In this document: positions 56,802 through 64,000 of the stretch, piece by piece
How the letters are laid out: each line of letters starts with the position of its first letter
How positions within the stretch are numbered: the stretch's first letter is position 1
Assembly (NCBI GenBank): GCA_029782365.1
Contig: JAKOUW010000202.1
Coordinates: forward strand, 238,770-302,769
Origin: Chloroflexota bacterium
Lineage (GTDB): Bacteria > Chloroflexota > Anaerolineae > Anaerolineales > UBA4823
DNA length: 64,000 bases
Direction of reading: 5' to 3'
Made by a program: the position numbers and the translations under genes
Notes under the pieces: model-generated
Database searches by the model: none
What the model was told of the DNA's origin: nothing
Seen by the model: only the letters and a program-made list of their open reading frames with translations

Positions 56802-57677
56802 ATGCTATCCCAAATCGAAGAGTTCGTCAACTGGATTCACCGCCGCAGCCCAGGCGCCCGTACCTGGCGGGATTATGGTTACGACCTGAAGCAGTTCGCC
56901 GCTGCGGTCGAGAACAAGGCTGTAGATCAGGTTACTTTCAGAGATATTGACCGTTTCATCCTTTCTCAACGTGAAAAAGGCTGTAAACCCCCCACAATCA
57001 ACCGTCGCCTGGCAGCCATAATGGCATTTTACTTCTTTCTTTCCGCTGAAGATGTAAAACTAATCTGTCCAGTTCTTCCTCGCCGTCACTTTCTGCGCGA
57101 ACCAGAGCGGCTTCCCAGACCGGTCAAAGAAGCAGACTTGCAGTTGTTTTTTGCAGCCATCAAAGACTCAACGCCTGAAGGTTTGCGAGACCGGGCCATG
57201 TTTGTACTGATGCTGCGCTGCGGCTTAAGAATCGCCGAAGTAGCTGGTTTGTTATTGGCCGATTTGTATTTGGATGAATCCCAACCGCGCTTGGTGGCAA
57301 GAGGCAAAGGTTCACGAGAACGAGCAGTCTATCTTTCGCCGCAAGCTGAACGATCATTGCGAGTTTACCTGGCTGACCGACCAGAAACAGCTTGCGATGT
57401 CGTTTTTTTGAGTTACCAGCTCAAAGGACTTTCCACCACAGCCATCCATTACCGCTTGATGCGCTATCGGGAAGCTGCAGGGGTAAATTTTAGTGCTCAT
57501 CGCCTGCGCCACACTTTCGCCAGTGACCTGATAAGCGCCGAGGTCCCAGTTACCACTATTCAAAAGCTGCTAGGTCATCGCTGGCTCGAAACGACACAGA
57601 CGTATGTAGCTGCCAACGACTTGCAAGTACAGGCAGATTATTATGCTGCATGTAAAAAGCTGGAAGGATGGTCATAA
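56802..57677 (+). CDS. XerC/D-like tyrosine recombinase
   Basis: 291 residues. SAM-like N-terminal core-binding domain, then the catalytic domain with Arg in LRCGLRIAEVAGL, Lys in ARGKGSRERAVY, HRLRHTFASDL (His-x-x-Arg), LGHRWLETTQTYV (His and nucleophile Tyr). All catalytic residues are present. AGGAGG lies 12 bases before the ATG. The stop overlaps the start of the next recombinase by one base (TAATG), so they are coupled. It probably mobilises the element in which it lies. Confidence 0.93.
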   Translation: MLSQIEEFVNWIHRRSPGARTWRDYGYDLKQFAAAVENKAVDQVTFRDIDRFILSQREKGCKPPTINRRLAAIMAFYFFLSAEDVKLICPVLPRRHFLREPERLPRPVKEADLQLFFAAIKDSTPEGLRDRAMFVLMLRCGLRIAEVAGLLLADLYLDESQPRLVARGKGSRERAVYLSPQAERSLRVYLADRPETACDVVFLSYQLKGLSTTAIHYRLMRYREAAGVNFSAHRLRHTFASDLISAEVPVTTIQKLLGHRWLETTQTYVAANDLQVQADYYAACKKLEGWS

Positions 57678-59266
57678 TGCCCAGACCTCTTCCCACCACA
57701 GCAACCGAAATGTACGACTATTCTGTATTACTCTCGCACCGCAAAAAACTGCCGTCAGATTTGACGCGTCCTCACCTCACCATGGATTGGCCCCCTGAGA
57801 ACATCAAAATTCTTGAGGAGTATTGCCAGTGGTTGCAAACGGGTGGAACCAGCCCGCTTACCATTAGAATCTTGCATCTACCAATGGCAGGTCATGTCCT
57901 GGGGTTGGCTCTCAAACCTCACACACAACTTAACCTGGATAGCGATATCCAGAGCGCTTTGGATTATATCCTGGCCAAAAACCTTAGCGCCGCATGGACA
58001 AAAAACTGCCGAAATGCTTTGCTGCACTTCCGTCGATTTTTGCGTTTACAGCGCGGCTTGGGCGAGATTCAAAAAACGCCAGATTACTTTTCTCCGCCAA
58101 CAAATGGATTGCCAGAGTGGTTAATCAGCGAAATTGCCAATTTTTTGCGACTTCGTATGCGTAATTGGCGTCCTGCGCGTCTGGAAACCAGTACAAAGCG
58201 TTTCTGGAGCGGCTATTTGCGCCTATGGCGCTTTCTTGTTGAGCATTGTGGGGTTAAGGTATTGGCAGATGTCCGCCGCAACCATCTCTTCGATTATATT
58301 GCTCGGCAGCAGGAATCCGGCAAATCGATCACATTTATTAACGACGATCTGCGTGATTTCCGCACTTTTTTAGCCTTCTTACAAGAACAAGGTTACTCGG
58401 TTCCGCAAACGTTGCTGCATTTACCGGACATCAAACGGCCAGAAACCCTCCCAAAATTCTTGACCGATGAGCAGGTGCGGCGGCTGCGAGAAGGGATTGA
58501 ACAAAGTGTCTTCCAAGCAAAACAAAGCAACCACCTGCGAGATAGTTTGTTAACTCGAGCGATCTTTTATCTCCTCTGGCAAGGAGGGATGAGGTTGGGA
58601 GAAGTCGAAGAACTGCGTCTTGAAGATCTGGATTTGGGCGGACGTAAGGTTATGGTACGGCAAAGTAAAAATCTCAAGGACCGCACCGTTTATATCACTG
58701 ATGCGGCAGTGCAGTAGCTTCAAGCATATCTTGTTATGCGCGGTGAGGGGTCGAGCGATCATGTCTTTTTGTACCGCAATCGGGCAATGCACAAAGACCT
58801 TGTATCCAGCCGTATCAGAGACGCGGGCCTGGCTGTGGGCGTTAAAGTATATCCGCATCGTTTGCGCCACACCTGTGCGACTCAGCTTTTAAACGCGGGT
58901 TGCAAGGTGACTTCCATCCAGAAATTCCTGGGTCACAAGAAGCTCAATACAACCATGATCTACGCCCGCGCCCATGACCAGACCGTCTCAGACGATTACT
59001 ATTCTGCCATGGGCCGGGTCGAGCAGCGCCTGCAAGTAGGGCCAGAACCGAAATCGGCTGAAGTGCCTATTTCAGAAGAAGAGAAAGCCAAAATATTGCT
59101 TCTGGTAGAGCAGATGGCTTCACCAGAAGCGTCCCAGGAAGAAAGATTGAGTTTATTCGAGCAGATTCGCGGTCTGCTGTTTGGATGTCCGCCAGTCCAG
59201 ATGCTGGTTAGAGTGGATGAAAACGCCTGGATTCCACCGCCAGGTGGTCTGGCATTGGCGGATTGA
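57677..59266 (+). CDS. Long tyrosine recombinase interrupted by an in-frame TAG
   Basis: 529 codons in one frame, split by a TAG at 58715-58717. Before it: a long N-terminal region with two core-binding-like segments, catalytic Arg in GGMRLGEVEELRL and Lys in RQSKNLKDRTVY. After it: RLRHTCATQLLNAG, LGHKKLNTTMIYARAH (Tyr) and an ~80-residue helical extension. Without readthrough the first product lacks the His/Arg/Tyr half and is inactive. AAGGA precedes the ATG at 57677. The frame after the stop shows no decay, so the change is recent or the stop is sometimes read. Confidence 0.85.
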
Positions 59267-59354
59267 TTAAGGGGGAAATTATTCGGTTTGTAAGGTGCTG
59301 TGCAATTGGCTACCAGCCGATTGCCCGGCGTTTTTACATGCCAGAATATTACTG

Positions 59355-60566
59355 CTAAGGTACTGAGTAGGTAGTCCAGTTTTGTCCATTAAAATGTGAT
59401 ACGCCCTTGTCATAAGTGCCGATCCAGACACTCTCATCCTGGCCAACAACAATGGCGCAGACTTTGTTATCTACCAGCCCGTCTTCTTGGGTAAAGTGCC
59501 GCCAATGATAACCATCATAACGATAAACGCCTCTTTCGTCATTAAGATCATATCTTTCGCCGCATCCTCGATTGTCCTCTCGAAATAGTCTGTAGGAGAG
59601 ACCAAACCAGGCAATATTGTCTTTACCGATCGCGATTGCGGTGATCACAGGCGGCTGATCAATCCAAGCGGGATCCAGCCGATTGCGAAGCGTTCGACTG
59701 ATTGCCTGGTAGATGTTTGTTGGTGTTGCTATCCAAACTTTTCCATCTTGTGCAACATTAATTGCGCTAATATAACTAAGATCTGAAATATGCTCCCATT
59801 TGCCATTATAGAAACGACCTAGTCCTTGGCGATAAGTTATTCCCCAAACAGATCCATCTTGAGCGGCAACAATTTTATCAAAGCCTCCTCCGATTTCAGT
59901 ATGCCAGTTTTGTCCATCAAATCTGCCGAAATTAGCAACGTAATTAGGCTTTGCTTTATAAGGTGTTGTTTCTGTATCAACCCAAAGAGTTCCATCAAGA
60001 GTTGTCGTCATACTGACGATAAAATCGCCAGGCAAACCGTTGCGGGTGGAAAAGGTCTGCCAATGTGTGCCATCAAAGCGAGAAATACCGGCGCCCTTTG
60101 TGCCAAACCACACAGCGCCATCCAGGGTTTGGGCAATCGCAGTGATATTGTTGCCCGCCAACCCATCTCGCTTTGTGAAAACCGTATACCCACCCGTTTG
60201 CACATCCCAACGCACCACGCCGCCTGGACCGCCAGTCCAGAGGTCGCCGTTTTGTGTGATCAGCATCACCCGTATCTCGTTGGGATTGCCAGTCGGCTCG
60301 GAAGTAGGAGTATAAGTGTAAAAGTGGATGACACTTGCATTTTTTGTTAGTGATGGTGTGATGGTTGAGGTGGATGTGACAGCCAGGGTGGGTGTTTCGG
60401 TTGGCAGTGAAATCTCTGGGTTCTCTCTACTTGGAGTTGGAGATTCAACCCGTGGAGTCAGGGTATAACTCAAGTTGGAACTAACTGAACTTGTACAGCT
60501 TGTGACCAGGATCAACATCGCAATCAATCCGCATATTAGACTGGTTTTATGGGCTGTTTGTTTCAT
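59355..60566 (-). CDS. Array lipoprotein 1: Reg_prop beta-propeller, partner of the full RHS gene
   Basis: 403 residues. Lipobox VTSC (Cys24), ~70 Ser/Thr/Pro-rich residues, then Reg_prop propeller blades: NGDLWTGGPGGVVRWD, DGAVWFGTKGAGISRFDG, DGTLWVDT, DGKVWIATPTNIY, DESVWIGTYDKGVSHF. Such propellers form the sensor part of hybrid two-component systems; here the domain stands alone on a lipid anchor. Paralogue of the lipoprotein at 35414, at the opposite end of the array. It starts 10 bp after the RHS stop. Predicted outside the membrane. Confidence 0.85.
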   Translation of the reverse strand: MKQTAHKTSLICGLIAMLILVTSCTSSVSSNLSYTLTPRVESPTPSRENPEISLPTETPTLAVTSTSTITPSLTKNASVIHFYTYTPTSEPTGNPNEIRVMLITQNGDLWTGGPGGVVRWDVQTGGYTVFTKRDGLAGNNITAIAQTLDGAVWFGTKGAGISRFDGTHWQTFSTRNGLPGDFIVSMTTTLDGTLWVDTETTPYKAKPNYVANFGRFDGQNWHTEIGGGFDKIVAAQDGSVWGITYRQGLGRFYNGKWEHISDLSYISAINVAQDGKVWIATPTNIYQAISRTLRNRLDPAWIDQPPVITAIAIGKDNIAWFGLSYRLFREDNRGCGERYDLNDERGVYRYDGYHWRHFTQEDGLVDNKVCAIVVGQDESVWIGTYDKGVSHFNGQNWTTYSVP

Positions 60567-60576
60567 GGCTAATACT

Positions 60577-63500
60577 TTATTTGCATGGACAATGAAAAAC
60601 TGTAAATGTGTAGATTGGCAAGGAGGGCTTACCTATTTCGGCTGATGTACTATACTGATATACTTGCGAAACTGTCAAAGGATCCTTATTCAATACATTA
60701 CGAAAGCGAACCATTTCCCCGTAATCAGTCATAATGGTATTCATATAATTCGGCTCATCCTGTAAAGGATGGTCTGTTTCAAATCCTTCTGGATAATTCA
60801 TTCCTGAAGCATCTGTAAAGCCTGTGGCTCCTTTTACAGGATCCATTTTTGAATTTCGTCCGTATTGGGACCAAGCTTTGCCAGCTTTCAACACTTCATG
60901 GGCTATTTGAGCAAATACATCGGGTGTAATCAAATCATTCTTTCCATTTACATAGTTATCATACATCCTTAGTAATTTTGCCATTTGCTCATCAACGGTC
61001 TTGCCAAATTCTTGTGTCAGCAATGGTCTTTCATGATTTTTCCAATTTTCAAAAGGCGTCAGATTACGATAGTACGCCTGAGAGCTAGATTGATGGGCAG
61101 ATCGCAAATTGAGTAGAACCCAAGTCTTCATATAATTCACGTTATCTGGAACGTGCCCCGAAGATGATTCCATTGCGATCAACACGATCAGAATTTTCAC
61201 ATATTCATTATCGATCCCAATATTGTAGCCACCTTTTCCAATTGAAAAGTAGTCAAGATCATTAAGTTGATCAGTGTCACAAAATACACCATCTGGCCCA
61301 CATTCTGGATTATGCCCCGACGGGTCGACCAGATTCACAGGATTGTTTCGGACAAAATTATAACGATCCAAGTCAACTGGATTGTAAAGATCAGGTATAA
61401 TGCTGTCAGGCTGGTTCCAGCGGTTAAGATAAACGTCCACCCAGCGCGCCTGGTAGAAGTACAAGCCCAACTCCCGGTAGCTGTCCTGCCCGGTGAACCC
61501 CTTGCGCGTCAGGCTCAGGCTCCCCAGCCGGTCGCTGCCCCACGGCGCATATTTCACCTCCTGCACCGGTACCGGCGGGTTGCCGCTGGCGTTCAGGATC
61601 AGGGTCACACTCCCCAGGTGGTCGCCCAGCATCCAGTACAAGGTCACGCTGCCCCCGCTCTCCTTGCGCATGGCCGATACGCTGGCGCCTAGCCCATAAT
61701 ACTTGGTTGTCCCATTCGACGTCCATTCGTAATAGCCGCCGATAAACACGGTGGTCACTCCCCCGATCACGCTCTTCACCCGCCCTCCCCCGCCATCGTA
61801 GCTGAAATTCGCCGTCAGTGTGCCGCTGATCACTTTCGTCAGCCGGTTTTCCCCGTCATAGGTCAGATTGCTGCTCGCCCCGCCGCTGATCGCCCGGGTG
61901 ATCATGTTTCCATTGCAATCATAGGTCAAGCTCTTGACAGGAGTAGGATTCGAGGTTCCTGAAACGGCATGCACGATCGGATTGCCCGATGAGCCCTGGC
62001 AGCCGCTGGCAGGCTGTGTCGCAGCGTAGGCGTAAGTTCCCTGCCCGCTCTTGTTGGACAGGCGCCCTTGTGGATCATACGAGTAGTTCTCTGAGACCGC
62101 CCCGCTGACCTGGATCAGGCGGTTGATGGCATCGTACGTGTAATTCTGTGTCTGCGCTGCCAGGTTGTCTGTGATGGCGCTGATGTTCCCCGAGGCATGG
62201 TACTGGTAGCTCAGGCTCTGGCGGGTTTGTGCGCCGCCGGCAATTCTCTGTGTGACATTGCTGGACAGCCGTCCGCCCATGTTCGCCTGGTTCCACGGGT
62301 GGTAGCTGGGATCATTTCTCAACACCGGCTCAGCTCCGATGACCTGCGCTCCCAGGTCGGCCAGCTCCAGCCGGCCCGCGGCGTCATAATTCGCCTGCTC
62401 CAGGTAGTAGTAGCTGTAGGTGTTGCTGAGGATATTCTTCACCGCCCCCTGCCGGTAGTAGCTGTAGGTCACCTGCTCCCCCACATTCGCCAGGTTATCC
62501 GCCGGGTATTTCATCCAGTTCAGCATATCCGCACTATTATAATTCCATTCGCTCTTGAACAGCCCGCCGCCCGTCACGGTCTTCACTTCCCGCACCAGCC
62601 GCCCCCGGCTGTCGTAGCTCCACGCCGTTCCACCCGAGCTGTCCAGCATCCCCGTGCGCTGCCCCAACCCGTTCTGCCCCAGCACTTCGCGGTATTCGTC
62701 GTACACCAGCGGCCCCACCAGCGCCTGGGTGACGAAGTCCCAGCGCTGCCCGATGCCGTAGCCGTCCGGCGCACTGTCCGTGCGGTTGGCCAGCAACGTC
62801 CCTGGCGTCGCCGTCTTCCACAGCTTGAGCTTGAAGGAGCTGTCCACCCCCATCTCCAGCCGGGCGGTGTACCATACGTTGGCTTCCAGGCTCACCCCCA
62901 GGCTCACCTGGCTGGAGCTGCTGCCCACGTAATCCCGGTAGAACTGCCCGTTGTTCCAGTACAGCCCCCAGCGCCGGTAGTTGGGGCTCCCCGATGGCTT
63001 GTTCTCCAAATAGATGATGCCCCGCCCGTTGGTGCGGTCGAGCTGGAAGGTGACTTCCACTCCCTGCCCGTCGTTCAAGGCCGCGCTGCGCTTGAGGTAG
63101 TTCAGCCAGCCGCTGTTCTCAGCGATCGTCGCCTGCCCGCCGCTCAAGCTCACGCCGTTCTGCGCCCAGCCTTCCGGCAGGCTGCTTCCCTCGAAGCCGT
63201 CCACCCGCTGCAGCCCATCGTACAGGTAGCTCAGCGCATAGGCCGGGCTGCCCGGGCAGGCTGTGGTTGCATTGGTGTAATATTTCCCGCTCAACCGGTT
63301 CAGGCTGTCGTAATACATACAGGTGCGCTGGTTCTTGGCGTCATCCTGCCTGGTCAGGCTGCCCAGCGCATCATAAGCATAGCTCCAGGTTCCCATGTCC
63401 GGGTCGCTCATGCTCGTCTTACGCCCGGCGCGGTCGTAACTGAGCGTGGTGGTGGCAAAGGCGCTCGCGCCATCCATTTGTTTGACGGTGCTCAGCAGGT

Positions 63501-64000
63501 CTTGCTCAGTGTACGCATACTGCGTCCAGGGGCCGGCCGGCGGGTGCACTTCCGTCGTGCGCCCCCAGGCATCCTGCCGGGAGCAGGTGGTGTGGCTGGC
63601 CGGGTCGGTGACGCAGGTCTCGTAATACGGCTGCCCGGCGTTGTAGGGGATGGCGTAGCTGGTGGTCTGTGCGCTCAGGTCGGGGTTGGTCACGCTGGTC
63701 GCCCGCCCCAGCGCATCGTACGCCGTCTGCGTGTATGCCTGCCCCGTGTCCTGGGTATGGAAGCCGCTCCCGGTGGCAGCTTCGTACGGCACGCTCTGCC
63801 GGTAGGCGCGCCCGGCCGCATCGTAATAGGTGTCCACCACCACGTCGCGCGCCCCGCTGGCCAGCTCGGCGTTGGCGGTTTGCGCCTGGATGAGCTGGCC
63901 GAGGCCGTTGTAATACTTGCGCTGGATGGCGCTGCTGCCAGAATCCAGTTTCTGGCACACCTCTACCCCAAAGGGGGTGTGCGTCTGGGTGATGGCCAGG
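60577..64000 (-). CDS. Long RHS-repeat protein, N-terminus beyond window edge
   Basis: At least 1140 residues; the frame is open through the right edge, so the true start is outside. YD/RHS repeats (YDRAGRKTSMSDPDMGTWSYAYD, YDAAGRLEL), an inserted lectin/LamG-like domain around 62620-63180 (GWAQNGVSLSGGQATIAEN to VGPLVYDEYREV), and the RHS-associated core (LYWMLGDHLGSV, FTGQDSYRELGLYFYQARWVD, NPVNLVDPSGH). After CGPDGVFC comes a ~250-residue tip with LIVLIAMESSSG and MKTWVLLNLRS, faintly like the SleB hydrolase pattern in the tip at 42148. RHS shells wrap and deliver a C-terminal toxin; export signals would lie off-window. This is the likely expressed copy of the array. Confidence 0.92.
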   Translation of the reverse strand, partial: LAITQTHTPFGVEVCQKLDSGSSAIQRKYYNGLGQLIQAQTANAELASGARDVVVDTYYDAAGRAYRQSVPYEAATGSGFHTQDTGQAYTQTAYDALGRATSVTNPDLSAQTTSYAIPYNAGQPYYETCVTDPASHTTCSRQDAWGRTTEVHPPAGPWTQYAYTEQDLLSTVKQMDGASAFATTTLSYDRAGRKTSMSDPDMGTWSYAYDALGSLTRQDDAKNQRTCMYYDSLNRLSGKYYTNATTACPGSPAYALSYLYDGLQRVDGFEGSSLPEGWAQNGVSLSGGQATIAENSGWLNYLKRSAALNDGQGVEVTFQLDRTNGRGIIYLENKPSGSPNYRRWGLYWNNGQFYRDYVGSSSSQVSLGVSLEANVWYTARLEMGVDSSFKLKLWKTATPGTLLANRTDSAPDGYGIGQRWDFVTQALVGPLVYDEYREVLGQNGLGQRTGMLDSSGGTAWSYDSRGRLVREVKTVTGGGLFKSEWNYNSADMLNWMKYPADNLANVGEQVTYSYYRQGAVKNILSNTYSYYYLEQANYDAAGRLELADLGAQVIGAEPVLRNDPSYHPWNQANMGGRLSSNVTQRIAGGAQTRQSLSYQYHASGNISAITDNLAAQTQNYTYDAINRLIQVSGAVSENYSYDPQGRLSNKSGQGTYAYAATQPASGCQGSSGNPIVHAVSGTSNPTPVKSLTYDCNGNMITRAISGGASSNLTYDGENRLTKVISGTLTANFSYDGGGGRVKSVIGGVTTVFIGGYYEWTSNGTTKYYGLGASVSAMRKESGGSVTLYWMLGDHLGSVTLILNASGNPPVPVQEVKYAPWGSDRLGSLSLTRKGFTGQDSYRELGLYFYQARWVDVYLNRWNQPDSIIPDLYNPVDLDRYNFVRNNPVNLVDPSGHNPECGPDGVFCDTDQLNDLDYFSIGKGGYNIGIDNEYVKILIVLIAMESSSGHVPDNVNYMKTWVLLNLRSAHQSSSQAYYRNLTPFENWKNHERPLLTQEFGKTVDEQMAKLLRMYDNYVNGKNDLITPDVFAQIAHEVLKAGKAWSQYGRNSKMDPVKGATGFTDASGMNYPEGFETDHPLQDEPNYMNTIMTDYGEMVRFRNVLNKDPLTVSQVYQYSTSAEIGKPSLPIYTFTVFHCPCK

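Larger units (their letters stand above)
56710..59270 (+). mobile_element. Two-recombinase mobile element inserted at an RHS core
   Basis: Two overlapping tyrosine-recombinase genes on the plus strand in an otherwise minus-strand array. The left edge is where RHS homology stops. The right edge is only approximate. I could not find matching terminal repeats. Related to recombinase-in-trio elements in style, but only two genes are present. Confidence 0.6.

Noticed and set aside
35414..60566. Repetitive GTTGGGGT-like DNA at the start of many array lipoproteins as a CRISPR or satellite repeat
   Set aside because: It is irregular, in frame and encodes Thr/Pro/Ser tethers after a lipobox; no fixed repeat-spacer pattern.

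Overview
The window looks like a chromosome segment of a Chloroflexota bacterium, probably class Anaerolineae. This is inferred from style, not from a marker gene: many lipoproteins with Thr/Pro/Ser-rich tethers (the solute-binding protein at 28933-30804 is typical), a GC-rich core next to AT-richer accessory DNA, and a mix of sugar uptake, KdpDE-like regulation and very large RHS genes. No rRNA, tRNA or CRISPR array was recognised.

Region 1 (1-35.3 kb) is ordinary metabolism and regulation. A GPH-type sugar symporter (cut by the window edge) and a GH3 beta-glucosidase lie divergent from an AraC regulator. Next come a bacterial-type PARG (DUF2263/TIGR02452), a UvrA carrying an extra N-terminal transglutaminase-like domain, and a class II aldolase divergent from a TetR regulator with two clear operators. 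A flavin monooxygenase/TPR pair and a potassium-signalling block follow: KdpD-like kinase, two KdpE-like regulators, a coupled 59-aa membrane peptide and an APC-family permease. Then come a GbsR/MarR regulator with an NAD(P)-binding reductase, a NarL-type two-component system, a PfkB kinase with an M20 peptidase, a complete Opp/Dpp-type ABC operon headed by a LacI regulator, an MFS exporter, a URO-D family protein and a PD40 lipoprotein.

Region 2 (35.4-64 kb) is a polymorphic-toxin-like array, and is the main find. On the minus strand it holds one long RHS gene entering from the right edge (to 60577) and six shorter RHS 3' fragments ('tips'). Each tip ends in the RHS core motif DPSG, then a short Cys/Asp/Gly motif, then a different C-terminal domain. 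Each is followed within about 10-60 bp by a gene for a surface lipoprotein. An eighth lipoprotein (35414-36643) has lost all but a trace of its RHS partner. One tip domain is a clear GH24 lysozyme, one has an HELGH zinc-protease motif and two faintly resemble SleB-type wall hydrolases. The simplest reading is a set of extracellular, envelope-directed toxin tips with membrane-anchored lipoprotein partners, possibly immunity proteins, that can be exchanged by recombination through the shared RHS core. The immunity role is inference.

The array is broken up by mobile DNA, mostly on the plus strand: an intact IS21-family element flanked by a perfect 73-bp direct repeat, an IS3-family remnant whose orfB start is fused in frame to an RHS tip, a truncated tyrosine recombinase, and a two-recombinase element with an in-frame amber codon. 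Relics of further RHS cores and lipoprotein genes lie between modules, so the array looks old and repeatedly rearranged.
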